Source: Cenococcum geophilum 1.58 (taxonomy: Eukaryota; Ascomycota; Dothideomycetes; Gloniales; Gloniaceae). Taken from it: DNA of 64,000 nt. Shown here one piece after another: positions 1 through 11,171 of this stretch. The notes under the pieces were generated by a model. The model worked only from the letters and a program-made list of their open reading frames with translations. It made no database searches and was not told the DNA's origin. How positions within the stretch are numbered: position 1 is the first letter of the stretch; every line of letters begins with the position of its first letter. Where the stretch lies: NCBI GenBank assembly GCA_001692895.1, contig KV748188.1, forward strand, positions 1,984,001-2,048,000. The letters are read 5' to 3'. The position numbers and the translations under genes are program-made.

Positions 1-216
1 TGGCGCAACCTGAGCGGGGTCAAAAGGTAGGCTTGTGTCTTGTGGGGTACTTTCAGGCTCGATATAGGCAGAGTGCCCAGCTAGATGGACACCAGGAGTG
101 ACAGGGACAGAGGTGACCGAAGGGTGGAGCGCAGGATGGGTGGAAGGTTCCTGCTCCAGCTGCGCAGGGCGCACAGCGGGAGACATGGGCTCACTCTCTC
201 GGGTGTCGCACTGCAT
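1..216 (-). CDS. Partial Ser/Pro-rich protein, 5' end only
   Basis: An ATG at 216-214 opens a reading frame of 72 codons that stays open to the left edge, so only the N-terminus is in the window. The peptide starts MQCDTRESEPMSPAVRPAQL and is rich in Pro, Ser, Thr and Glu with no hydrophobic segment, as in a disordered N-terminal region of a regulatory or DNA-binding protein. Codon composition is GC-rich, like the neighbouring real genes. I do not recognise the family. An upstream exon or a different start further right cannot be excluded. Confidence 0.5.
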   Translation of the reverse strand, partial: MQCDTRESEPMSPAVRPAQLEQEPSTHPALHPSVTSVPVTPGVHLAGHSAYIEPESTPQDTSLPFDPAQVAP

Positions 217-1310
217 TTTGTTAGATTAGTTCGCAGGCAGTTGGTATAGGAGAGGACGGTATAGGACTTTGGTAGAGCAAACGACAGCAACAAGGCCTTC
301 TGTGCGACAACCACGCGTGTCTAACCAGCAGGTGTTACGAAATGCTAGGTCTCACCTTCTCGTCTAGTCGTTAGAGCAGCTGTGAAGAACAGCTCAGGAT
401 TGATCAGGATTGATGTCAGAAGCCGAATTGGGAAATGTGAACGTTACTGCCCAGGCATGCTTTTACGATGAAGGGCGTCGAGGGGCACTGAGGGGTTTTG
501 AAGGCGGGCCGGAGGGTGGAATTGCTCGATATGTATCCGTCTGTGAAAATTGTTGCGCGGGCTTTGGGAACAATTGGATCAAGGGAGGAGGAAGTAATAA
601 TCTCTCAAGCTTGCACCTGCGCATTCTTGCAGTTGGGTTGAAACCAAAATCTGGCCCACAACCGCTCCAACCGGCCTGAGTCCTTGCCCGCATTGCACCG
701 ATGAGGTAGCCCGCCGACAACCTGCCGTAGGCGTCTTGAGCGCCCAAATTCGACCACTTTCTCTGTATGCTAGAAAACGAATGAAGATGCTGGAATAGAC
801 GCTTGAATTCTCCTCGTTCTCCCGGGACGGAGAAAATCTGCGACGTGGTTTGTTCGCTGCTATGGCTTTCACCATGGCAATTGGGCTTCAAGACAGGCTC
901 GCCAAGCACCTCGGGATGTCTCGCATGATGCCCATTTATACTCCTCCAATTGAGGCATCGAAGACGTCCACTCACATGATGCCCATTTATACTCCTCCAA
1001 TTGAGGCATCGAAGACGTCCACTCACATGATGCCCATTTATACTCCTCCAATTGAGGCATCGAAGACGTCCACGCATTGCTATCCACGCAAAGTGAACTG
1101 ATTTCGAGTTGGGCCCTACAAGTTCTGCTGTGCATACTAGGTACTCCTTGCCATCGTCAGCGGAGGTCATATGTGATTGCTCCCCTTTCGAATTAATTTG
1201 TGCTGTTTTTTTGTGCCTGTTGTAGATTAGTGGTAATTTATCTACGAAACCTTACACTTTCAAACACGTTCGGGAAACCACGATGCAACCACCCACAGCC
1301 ATTGCACTCA
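217..1310. other. Intergenic region with tandem repeat
   Basis: This stretch separates the leftward partial gene from the rightward poly(A) polymerase gene. The only clear structure is the 51 bp tandem repeat listed separately. Several open frames of 80-235 codons cross it on both strands, but they owe their length to the repeat (period divisible by three) and resemble no protein family. Confidence 0.6.
924..1076. repeat. 51 bp tandem repeat, three copies
   Basis: Three adjacent units begin at 924, 975 and 1026, each starting CATGATGCCCATTTATACTC. The first two look identical and the third differs only in its last few bases. The period of 51 equals 17 codons, which keeps several frames open through it. 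It lies about 235 bp upstream of the poly(A) polymerase start. No function is apparent; it is a minisatellite of likely recent origin because the units have not diverged. Confidence 0.95.
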
Positions 1311-3252
1311 ATGCATCTTACCCGGCATAGCTCCGTATGCCTTGCCCACAATGCTTTCAGGCCTGCGACTGTCTTATGGCAGCAATTCGTCCTTCCAAAC
1401 AGATCGTTCCTCTCGCATCAGCGCTATTCCTCAACCGCATCTCTCTCGAAAGCTCAAAACCTCCCGTCTCGGACAGCAGATGACCAGCAAATAAAGTATC
1501 CCCCTCCCGAAAGCATCTCCTCCGCCAACAAAAGACAAATCGATGATATAAATCCTGATGACCTGTCTGCTACACTCGAATCCCACCGCGTTTCGAATCG
1601 AGCAACCCTAATCCGTCGTCAACATATCAGAGATCCGGGGAGCCCAGATATATGGAGGCCAGCTAGAGTACCCGACTCGCCTAGGTTCAAAATCAGGCCA
1701 AACGCCGAGGATCTCGCCCTAGACGCCTCACAAACGCATACCGATGGAACTAGCAGTATGGCCTCTGCAGCTAAGGGAAGTGGAGGCATGTTCGAGCATG
1801 TTAAGGCAAAACCCAGTGGTTCAGGTGCCGAATCAGCGGAGTCAGGACCGGAAACAAACCAGACGAGTGACAATCCGGATCCAATGTTGGCTGCTGAGGG
1901 CTCCAAGGCTAATTTGAAAGAACGTGATCGAAGGAAACTGCATCCGAGAAGCTACACTGGCAGGACATTCAAACGCACCGTTGGAGTTCTTGAGTATGAG
2001 GGTCAGAATGTTTTACCTATACTGGGGGCTGTTGTGTCAGATAGCGCATTACCTTGGACAATTCCGTTTGACTCTCAATCTACGAGTGGCCCTGAGAGGT
2101 TAGTTATTCATCCTATTTCGTGAGTGCGACCATTGTTTAACTGGGGCCTAGGCTGTCTCTAGAAATTTCTGCTTTCCATTCCTACATGATGCCAACGTCA
2201 AAGGAACAGGCTGGCAGAGAAAATGTCATTCGGCAATTGAAAGCACTTGCTAGCGAAATTCTTCCTGGTTACCAATACGAGGTTTTCGGATCTGAACGAA
2301 CTGGCTTGGCGTTGGCCGTCTCAGACATTGATCTGCGATTATATTCTAAAACTTCCGAAACAGACCCTGATACACTACCTGAAATGGCACCACGTTATCG
2401 AGTTCGGAAACAAATGACAAAAAAATTGGCAAAATTACACGATGGACTGCAAAAGAGCGGCCACTATATATTGTGCAATCTACGACACGCACGGTACCCA
2501 CTTATTACCCTACAACATAAGAAATCTGGCCTTGATATTCAGGTTGTAAGCTCAAACGACACTTTGATTTCCAGATTATATATCAGGAAATATCTCGAAG
2601 AGTATCATGGGCTGCGAGAGCTCTTTACAACGCTCAAAGTTATGTTTGATGTGAGAGGTTTATCAGATGTCTTTCGTGGCGGCTTGGGATCATATAGCAT
2701 TTTTATGATGGTAGTTGCTAGTTTAAGGCACACGCCCCATACTCGGTCCAACGATCTCTCTCAACAACTCATGACATTTCTGAACTTCTGGTCTGCTTTT
2801 GATACTTATAATCTCGGGGTTTCGATCGAACCTGCTGAAACGTTTGCAAAGAATTCGAAGCGAATAGCAACCACAGCACAGCTGAAGAAACTAGAGGAAT
2901 TAAGTAGCGTAAGTGCCGGACTTTCTATGCAGCCGTTATTTGCTAACCAGTTACGAAGATACAACAAAGTTGGCTAGACATCGGTCAAATCGACCCTGCT
3001 CAACCGTATCTGTTATGTTTGCAAGACCCTGCGGATGCAACCAATGATCTTGGTAAGAAGGGCTTTGGCATCAAACATGTACAGGCGACATTCCAAGCCA
3101 TTGAAAAGGAGCTCAAAAAAAATATTCAGGATAATCAGAAAGCCTCTCTTCTTGCTCCGCTAGTTGGCTGTAGTTACGCATTGTTCAAAGACAGGAGAGA
3201 AAAGTTGGAAGATTATGGAGAAACAAACCAGCATTCAGAGGCTGCCGAGTAG
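1311..3252 (+). CDS. Non-canonical poly(A) polymerase / nucleotidyltransferase, probably mitochondrial
   Basis: Three exons fit: 1311-2098, 2152-2908, 2959-3252 (introns of 53 and 50 bp), giving about 612 aa. The second exon holds the Pol-beta-type nucleotidyltransferase core: FGSERTGLALAVSDIDL, with the Gly-Ser motif at about residues 309-310 and the metal-binding pair at about Asp321 and Asp323. A third Asp (about 391) sits in GLDIQV. Next come the helical central domain and GLGSYSIFMMVVASL, typical of the PAP/25A-associated domain of Trf4/Cid1/MTPAP proteins, which add A or U tails to RNA 3' ends. The first 50 residues are rich in Arg and Ser, lack acidic residues and contain RYSSTAS, like a cleavable mitochondrial presequence. 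I chose ATG 1311 because upstream in-frame sequence has no ATG. Family call is firm; mitochondrial location is inferred. Confidence 0.85.
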
Positions 3253-3847
3253 CCGGGCGAGTAACGGCACTAATACACAGCTTGGCGATTTGAGAATTGA
3301 CTTCAAGCCTTTGCTAGGTGCCTATCCGTCTATCTGCTATCGGTCGATTTCTTTTTGGAAAAGGTTACAGGGTTTGGTTAATAGTGCTGGGGAGTACAAA
3401 ACCCACCGCTTCCCAGCAAAACCAATGCGAAGCCAGAGAGTCTCTAGAGTAATGGGGGCTTCAGAAGCTCAAAACTTATGGTTTTGTAAATACGAGACTG
3501 CATATTTGTTCCAGTATGGACTGACTCATTCTCGCAAGGTCTACTAAATTGAGAAAATTATCAGGGATCGTCTCGCTAAAAGTTGCTGCATTTAGTATGA
3601 TAAAACTGCTACGCCCTGCACGCGCCCTTTTACGTATTCTCAGTAAAAGAGGCCAACCACTCGTTTGAGACTTGATATACAGCATTTGAATCTGACACCA
3701 CCCGCTAACCAAACTCTTCCCCCCGTTTCTTACTCCATTGACATTTGACGAACGCCGTGGTTTTAGGAGACGCGCTTAATAGGCGTCAAAACTTCATTAC
3801 GGCCTTCACTCAGAGCTGCAGCTTTCAACGATATTCTCCAAGTCCAA
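3253..3847 (+). other. Intergenic region
   Basis: It holds the 3' flank of the poly(A) polymerase gene and the promoter of the P450 gene. I see no coding potential, RNA gene or repeat in it. Confidence 0.6.
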
Positions 3848-5554
3848 ATGCCATTATTATTCGAACTAGTTATCCACCCTTTGTTAATAGTCTCCGTTGG
3901 CGTGGCCACAGTTACCGCGTTGTCCTTCCGCGCTGTCTCTTACACGTATTTGCCTGATTCAATCCCATGGGTTGGCTGTCGAAAGGAATTGTTTTCAAAG
4001 CTCAGAGCTAACCTCCGCGAATACAAGCAAGGACTGCAGTTCCTTGATGAGGGTTATACTACAGTCAGTCAGCGAACCCATACCGAGAAATGAGTTGCTT
4101 ATACAGCTGCATGATAGTATAGCAAAGATGGTAAATCATTCATAACACCGAACGCTACTCTACGCCCTGAGATCCTTTTGCCACCATCTCAGACTTCCTG
4201 GCTCTTCAAACAACCTGATGATATCCTGAGCGCCAGAGCTGTGCAGAAGTCTCTTCTAGCAACCGACTATGTCCTCCCGCGACAGACATTCGAGATCGAT
4301 TTTCACATTGAGATCGCTCGAATAGCTTTGACACGACAGCTCGGTGCTCTCACAGACTCTATGGTTGACGAGCTTCGCCTTACTATGGACGGAATACTAG
4401 GCTCAAATACCGAAGACTGGACTGAAGTAAATCTATCTAGTGCTATGCTGGCTATCGTTATGCGTAGCAATGCACGGGCCTTCGTCGGATTGCCTCTATG
4501 CAGAGACAAGACATACCTGACTCTAACCTACCAATATTCTATGGCCATTGCCATCTGCGGTTTTATCATTCGCGTTCTCATCCCCGACGTCCTGAAACCC
4601 ATCTTCGGACCTATCTTTGCGTTGCCATGTCGTTGGTATGCCTGGCGGTGCAATCGTTATCTCGTCCCAATAATCAAATCACGCTCTGCGAACATGCAAC
4701 TAAGTAAAACAGATGAAGGTCGTTTTACTTTAGTCTCAAGCAGCGACCCTGTCCCTAACGATCTCCTTCAACATATCACATCAGCAGTATATTCATCACC
4801 ATCACATCTCCACTGCTCCCCTCACATCATCTCCGCTAACCTCGCCATGCTCAATAATACAGCAACACACACCACGCACTTGACCATTGTACACGCACTG
4901 CTAGACCTTCTCTCTCACTACTCGCCCGGCCCATCTTCTCCACTTGAGTATATCCGCGCCGAGGCCTCAGTAATTCTCGACTCGCATAACAACACCTGGA
5001 CCAGCGCAGCTGTAGCACAGCTCCACCGCGCCGACTCCGCGATCCGCGAATCGCTGCGGTACACCACAATGGGCGGGCGAGGCAGCATGAGGCAAGTAAC
5101 GCCCGCCTGCGGCATCCAGCTCCCCAGCGGCGAAACAGTCCCGCAAGGCGTATGGGTGGGTCTGCCCGTCGCGGCCATCCACCACGACGCCGCCTTGTAC
5201 CCCGAGCCGGACGCGTACCTGCCGTTCCGCTTCTCCGACGAGCGGGAGAAGCTGCAGGCGGAGTCGGGCGGGCCCAAGGCGCTGGAGGCGTCCAAGCTCG
5301 CCATGACTACGACGTCACACACTTTTTTGCCTTTCTCGCACGGCCGNCATGCGTGTCCTGGCCGCTTCTACGCTGCGCAGCTGCTGAAACTGCTCCTTGC
5401 GGAGCTGGTGCTTAGATACGATGTGCGGGGGCTAGAGGAGCGGCCGAAGAATATAATAGTGTCGGATTTGATGATGCCGCCTGATGGAGTGTCGGTTTGG
5501 GTGAAAAGGAGGAGCAACGGGGACGAAAAAGAGGAAGGGGAGGGGGAAAGATAG
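3848..5554 (+). CDS. Cytochrome P450 monooxygenase (microsomal type)
   Basis: A haem-thiolate monooxygenase of about 548 aa, likely anchored in the ER. Exon 1 (from ATG 3848) gives an N-terminal membrane anchor (about residues 5-28) and then IPWVG, the usual Pro-rich hinge. Exon 2 (from about 4128 to 5554) carries an I-helix stretch with TATHTTHLT, the K-helix ExxR (RESLR), and the haem loop FSHGRHACPGRF with the Cys ligand. Undetermined base 5347 is the third position of a CGN codon, so it reads Arg whatever the base. The intron is about 4068-4127; its donor (GTCAGC) is weak and other junctions are possible. The I-helix AxHTT form resembles P450s related to gibberellin and indole-diterpene enzymes, but the substrate cannot be told. 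No other secondary-metabolism gene is adjacent. Confidence 0.88.
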
Positions 5555-6211
5555 TTGGGTGTTGAGTGGTTCGGTTCGGCAGCCAGAACCTGACAGAGGC
5601 AAGTAATTGTAGCAGCCGGTTAAACATTATATTTGTATATGTAAATAGTTATTTCTAGCTCACTCTGCTCTTGGCGAATGCGGTATCCACTTCAATCTAG
5701 TTGCTTTCTTTACTAGTAAATACTAAACTCAGTCACGCCATACTGCGGTGCAGACCCCCCCCGCGGGACTATCTCCGATCGTAATCTAAGGCCGCGGAAA
5801 CGCGATGCTTGGAGTCATAGGGCTGAGGCCATCACAGCATGTTTTGACAAGGCAAAATACTCATAAAGCAAATTCTAGAATGCAAATTTCACCCCTAAAC
5901 ACTCCCGTGTATGAAAAACCCGCATATGCATCATAAACAAAAGCCGCAAGGAAAAAGAAAGGTGTTTTGAAGTGGGTTTTGAGCCACTCCGACTTGTAAT
6001 AACAATATAACCAGGCCGTCATCGTGGGTTTTGGAAAGCAGACTCTGAACAATAAGTTCTCCATTATCCACCCATGCTCACTTGAACGTAATCCACAAAG
6101 ACAGCCTCTGCCCACTATCATTCCTACGTAAACTGCTCCCTTTGACGACTGACGGAAAGGAACCGCTGAGTGAAAGGCCATGAACTGGCCCTCCCCTTAT
6201 TTTTTGTCTGG
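5555..6211. other. Convergent intergenic region
   Basis: Shared 3' flank of the P450 (+) and Ubc4 (-) genes. A run of Cs lies near 5755-5762. An open frame at 5861-6181 (-) has no family resemblance and no start context worth calling. Nothing else is seen. Confidence 0.6.
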
Positions 6212-7073
<862 letters not shown>

Positions 7074-7849
7074 GTCGACTAGAGAGTGTGAAAGTGGTTT
7101 TGGTGGGCGTGGGCAAGATTGCTCGTGAGTGATCGAGTGGTGTTGGAGGATTGAACCAGAAGTGGGCTGCGGCAGAATTCGAGGTTAGCGCCTTGAATCG
7201 CCCCCAAAGAAAGCCTGTGGCGCATCACTGGCAAGAATGAGCAGGCCCAACAACGTACCTGGCCCGAAGTATGTCAGGGGATGAACGGCAGTAAGAGAAC
7301 GGCAGTAAGAGAACAGCAGCGGGTCTCGCGGTGGGCGCAGGTGAAGGTTTTGGATGCGGGAAAGAGTAGAAGGATGGACAGCTGGGGCAGGCCGTGGAAA
7401 GAAGTAGGTTTTATTTCTGCACCAGGGCTGAAAACCTGACTGATCCAGACATTCACCGAAAATCTTATCAAGGCTGGTGGCAAACGAAAGGTTTCAGTCC
7501 CCCGAATCATCAGCCTCAGCCCCCTTCAATACTCACCAATACTCACCAATAATCGCTAATATATTGGTCGCCATGCAGCCGGCCGTGACAACGCCGTGAC
7601 AAAGCATCGAGCACCTTCGACCCCGCAGCAAAGCTAGATTCCCCTAAAACACCGAGTCTCGAGCACACTTCTGCAAGCAGCCGTGAGGCCGTTAAAGCTA
7701 TGAAACGTGGGACTGCATTCTTGGTGTATTAACAAGTGCCACTATCCGTGTTCCCTGCATTCCCTACTATCTCATATTTACATATTTTGAACATTTTCCA
7801 TCTACAAGGTCCTATATACATGAATTATATTTCAACACTTGGTAAACAC
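7074..7849 (-). other. UBC4 upstream region and GCDH 3' flank
   Basis: Upstream region of UBC4 and 3' flank of the glutaryl-CoA dehydrogenase gene, both on the minus strand. Two short direct repeats are visible: GGCAGTAAGAGAAC twice at about 7287-7314, and ACTCACCAAT twice near 7530-7550. No coding sequence is supported. Confidence 0.55.
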
Positions 7850-9288
7850 CTAGCAAAATGCTTGCAGCCCCGTGATAGCTCTTCCAAGGATGAGAGCTAG
7901 TGCGTGACTACATTAGTTGAGTCTCAACAATCTAACTCGAGCGAGACTTACAGTGAATGTCACTTTGCCCTTCATAAGTCTGAGTCACAAACAAATTTGC
8001 TACGTGTCTACCGATTCCATACTCATCACTGACTGCGTTGCCGCCAAACACTTCTTGTAATCTAGATATTGGATTAGCCCGTGGAATCTGGAAGAATATA
8101 TGGTGACTGACGCTCTAGCGTTGACTAGTGCTCTATCGCAATTCTGTCTCTTAATCATTGAAATCATCTCCGGAGCGGCTTTGCCTTCGTCTTTTAGTCG
8201 TCCAACCTGAGTTGCGGCCAAGATACCGTATGCGGCGTCCGTAGTAGCATCCGCGAGCTTCTTTTGAACTAGTTGGTATTTTGCGATCGGGTTACCCTTG
8301 AACTGCTTCCTCTGTAAAGCGTACTCCCTCGCTCTCGAGATGCAATCTTCCAGCGCGCCCATGGTCCCCCAAGCAATACCATATCGCGCAGAATTTAAGC
8401 AGCTGAAGGGACCCCTCAGGCCCTCAACATCAGGGAACATATTTGCTTCTGGCACGGGACATTCATCTAGATGGATCATGCCGGTAATGGACGCCCTGAG
8501 GCCGTTCTTATGTTTTATAGGTGGTGTTTCGAGGGTTCCAGGCGGGCATTGATCTCTCTCAATCATGAAACCACGGATCTTTCCGGTACTTTCTAGTTTC
8601 GCCCATACAAGAAGCAAGTTAGAGATGGGCGAATTCGTGATCCAAGTTTTCGAGCCGGATAGAGAGTAATAACCCTTCTTCGATGAATGTGGCTTTGCGA
8701 TTGTCTCCATGGATCCCGGATCCGAGCCGTGATTTGGCTCTGTCAAACCAAAACACCCCAAGAGCTTCCCTTTTGCCATCCCAGGCAAAAATTTGTCCTT
8801 TATTTCTGGAGTACCAAACTCATCTATGCCGCCCATGACCAGTGAGCTCTGAACCGAGTAGCCGGATCGGTAGCCCGAATCCACTCTCTCCACAGCTCTT
8901 GTGATCAGCCCTGAAGCCACACTGCTTACGCCGGCGCATCCATAGCCTTGTATCGTGGAACCAAGAAGGCCCAGCTGTCCCATTTCTTCGAGAATTTTTC
9001 GGTCATAATCTTCATTTCGGTACGCCTCTGGAAACGGAAATTAATGGTGTGCTCCAATAGATGACTGCAGGAAAGAGTACCTAATACCCTTGGGAGCATG
9101 CATTCCTGGCAGTAGGACTCGGCGGTTTCGGCGATCGCCAATTCTTCTTCAGTATACAAACTATTCGATCCAAGAGGATCTTTCCAGTCAAATGGTGCTG
9201 GTGTATGAGCATATCGCCTTCCAATTGCCGCAGAACGCGCGGAAGCATTCAATTGCCTAGCGGCATGTCTCCAGGCGGGTTTGAGCAT
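7850..9288 (-). CDS. GCDH: Glutaryl-CoA dehydrogenase, mitochondrial
   Basis: Four exons on the minus strand: 9288-9081, 9027-8112, 8061-7952, 7896-7850, giving 426 aa. The enzyme is an FAD-dependent acyl-CoA dehydrogenase of the mitochondrial matrix that oxidatively decarboxylates glutaryl-CoA to crotonyl-CoA in lysine and tryptophan breakdown. The N-terminus ([20 protein letters not shown], then RRYAH) is a basic presequence. [24 protein letters not shown] and [11 protein letters not shown] are diagnostic of GCDH. Near the C-terminus [11 protein letters not shown] and TYEGQSDIH supply the general-base Glu, followed by [13 protein letters not shown]. The last two introns (8111-8062, 7951-7897) must be spliced to reach the catalytic Glu; unspliced reading stops early. 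All parts look intact. Confidence 0.96.
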
Positions 9289-9834
9289 TGTGAAGCAAGT
9301 CTAAAATGCAATGGAAAGTTTCTAATAGAATAAAATTGAAAGGAGCGAAAGGTGTTGAGCCGATCCAAGTGAAATATGTAAAGATATAATACCCCACGGA
9401 TCGGCAGACGTAATGCCGGCGGATAGTGCCTGGAACCGCGGCCCGGATTTTCACCGAATTCTGCCACGCCGAATGCGGCTTCTTTAAGTGAAATGTTAAC
9501 ATTACTCTCCAGTTGAAAATAGTGAGAGCATGTATGTCGAATAGTTTTTAAGGATTCAAATATCTATAATAAAGGCGGCGAAGGCGGTGAAGTGCTTTAC
9601 ATTTATTGACGGCCGTCACTATAGGTAGGGCTGAGAGGCACGCTAGTCGCTGAGCACGCGTAAATGGAATCGCGAAGGTGACGCCAGAGGCTCTTCCTCG
9701 CATCCAGCACCACTCTTTTGTCTGGGGTGACGGACTTTCGCTCATCAACGTCGTAACGATCCGCACCATCTCGCCAACCTCTTTTTTCTCTAATTCCATT
9801 CAACTTCACATTTAATACCAACCATCTCGTCAAG
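9289..9834. promoter_or_regulatory. Divergent promoter, GCDH / FEN1
   Basis: A 546 bp region between the starts of GCDH (-) and FEN1 (+) that must hold both promoters. The FEN1-proximal part contains an ACGCGT element, listed separately. No gene or repeat is otherwise seen. Confidence 0.7.
9656..9661 (+). promoter_or_regulatory. ACGCGT (MCB-like) element upstream of FEN1
   Basis: The sequence ACGCGTAAAT lies about 175 bp upstream of the FEN1 start codon. ACGCGT is the core site of the MBF (Mbp1-Swi6) factor that switches on DNA-replication genes at G1/S, and yeast RAD27 is a known MBF target. The site is seen directly; its use here is inferred from that precedent, and a six-base match can occur by chance. 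Confidence 0.45.
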
Positions 9835-11171
9835 ATGGGAATCAAATCTCTCTTTCAACTAATTAATGAAAACGCCCCCGATGCTATCAAGACGGGAGAA
9901 ATCAAGAATCAATTTGGCCGCAAGGTCGCAATCGTGGGCTTTTCACTTTCTTGCGCGTAACTCGAAGCTCACTAACACTTGCAGGATGCGTACGTTCCTC
10001 ATAACCTCCAAGTATATACCTATCTAACATCCGCCCCAGCTCCATGAGCATTTACAGCTTCCTCATAGCTGTCCGCTCCGACGGCCAGCAGCTCATGAGT
10101 GAAACTGGCGAAACAACCTCTCATTTGATGGGTATGTTCTACCGCACACTGCGCATAGTTGACAACGGCATCAAGCCTCTCTATGTCTTTGATGGTGCCC
10201 CACCAAAACTAAAGTCTGGTGAGCTCGCCAAGCGATTCCAGCGGAAGTCAGAGGCCCAGCAAGCGCACGAAGAGGCGAAAGAGACGGGAACCGCAGAAGA
10301 TGTGGAGAAGTTCTCAAGGAGGACGGTGAGGGTAACCAGAGAGCACAATGCGGAGTGCCAGAGATTGCTACAGCTTATGGGCATCCCGTATATCATCGCA
10401 CCGACAGAGGCGGAGGCACAGTGTGCTGTGCTGGCCCGGGCGGGGAAGGTGTATGCTGCTGCATCGGAGGACATGGATACACTGACGTTTGACTCTCCGG
10501 TACTGTTACGCCATCTCACTTTCAGCGAGCAGCGAAAGGAGCCGATCCTGGAGATTCATTTAGACAAAGTCCTAGAGGGACTAGAAATGGATAGGACACA
10601 AGTACGCACTCAGACCCTTGCTCTCAAATCAAGCAATTACTTACTTCCTTTCTAGTTCATCGATCTCTGCATCCTCCTTGGATGCGACTACCTTGACCCT
10701 ATTAAGGGCGTTGGGCCTAGCACTGCTCTCAAACTCATCCGTGAGCATAAAAACCTCGAAGGCGTTGTCGATACCATCTCCAAGTCCTCGAAATATACCA
10801 TCCCAGAGGACTGGCCCTACGCTGATGCGCGTCTTCTCTTCCTTGAACCTGATGTCCGCTCCGCAGATGATCCTGAATGCGACTTCAAATGGGACGCCCC
10901 CGATGTGGACGGACTCATCAAGTTCTTGGTCGAAGAGAAGGGTTTCAACGAAGATAGGGTGAGAAGCGGAGCCACTCGACTGCAGAAGAATCTGAAGACA
11001 GCGCAGCAGAGTCGGCTGGAGGGCTTCTTCAAGCCAGTTGCCAAGACGGCAGAACAGCAGGCCAACTTGAAGAGGAAGAATGAGGCGAAGATGGGCGAAA
11101 AGAAGAAGAAGCAGAAGCAAAGTGCTAAGGAAAGGAAGGAAGCGAAATCGAAGCCAAGAGGAGCTGCTTGA
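9835..11171 (+). CDS. FEN1: Flap endonuclease 1 (FEN1 / Rad27)
   Basis: Structure-specific nuclease that removes 5' flaps in Okazaki-fragment maturation and long-patch base excision repair. Four exons fit: 9835-9933, 9985-9989, 10040-10601, 10656-11171, giving 393 aa, the usual length. The N domain starts [19 protein letters not shown]; the I domain has APTEAEAQC and [10 protein letters not shown] with the metal-binding acids; then [14 protein letters not shown] and the helix-hairpin-helix. A PCNA-binding box QSRLEGFF lies about 55 residues before the Lys-rich tail (a likely nuclear signal). The second exon is only 5 nt (GATGC) and supplies catalytic Asp34 and most of the Ala35 codon in KVAI-DA-SMSIY. 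Both flanking introns (51 and 50 bp) have GT...AG ends and CTAAC-type branch sites. Transcribed away from GCDH. Confidence 0.97.
9985..9989 (+). other. FEN1: 5-nt micro-exon of FEN1
   Basis: GATGC lies between an intron ending CACTAACACTTGCAG and an intron starting GTACGT. It is required to join ...GRKVAI to SMSIYSF.. in frame and gives the family-invariant AIDASMSIY, including Asp34. No other acceptor/donor pair in this interval restores this conserved string. Confidence 0.88.

Noticed and set aside
410-1170. Overlapping open frames on both strands, up to 235 codons
   Set aside because: Their length comes from the tandem repeat, whose period is a multiple of three, and none resembles a protein family.
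5341-5350. Undetermined base in the P450 haem loop as a possible frame break
   Set aside because: The base is the third position of CGN, which is Arg in every case, and the motif continues in frame on both sides.
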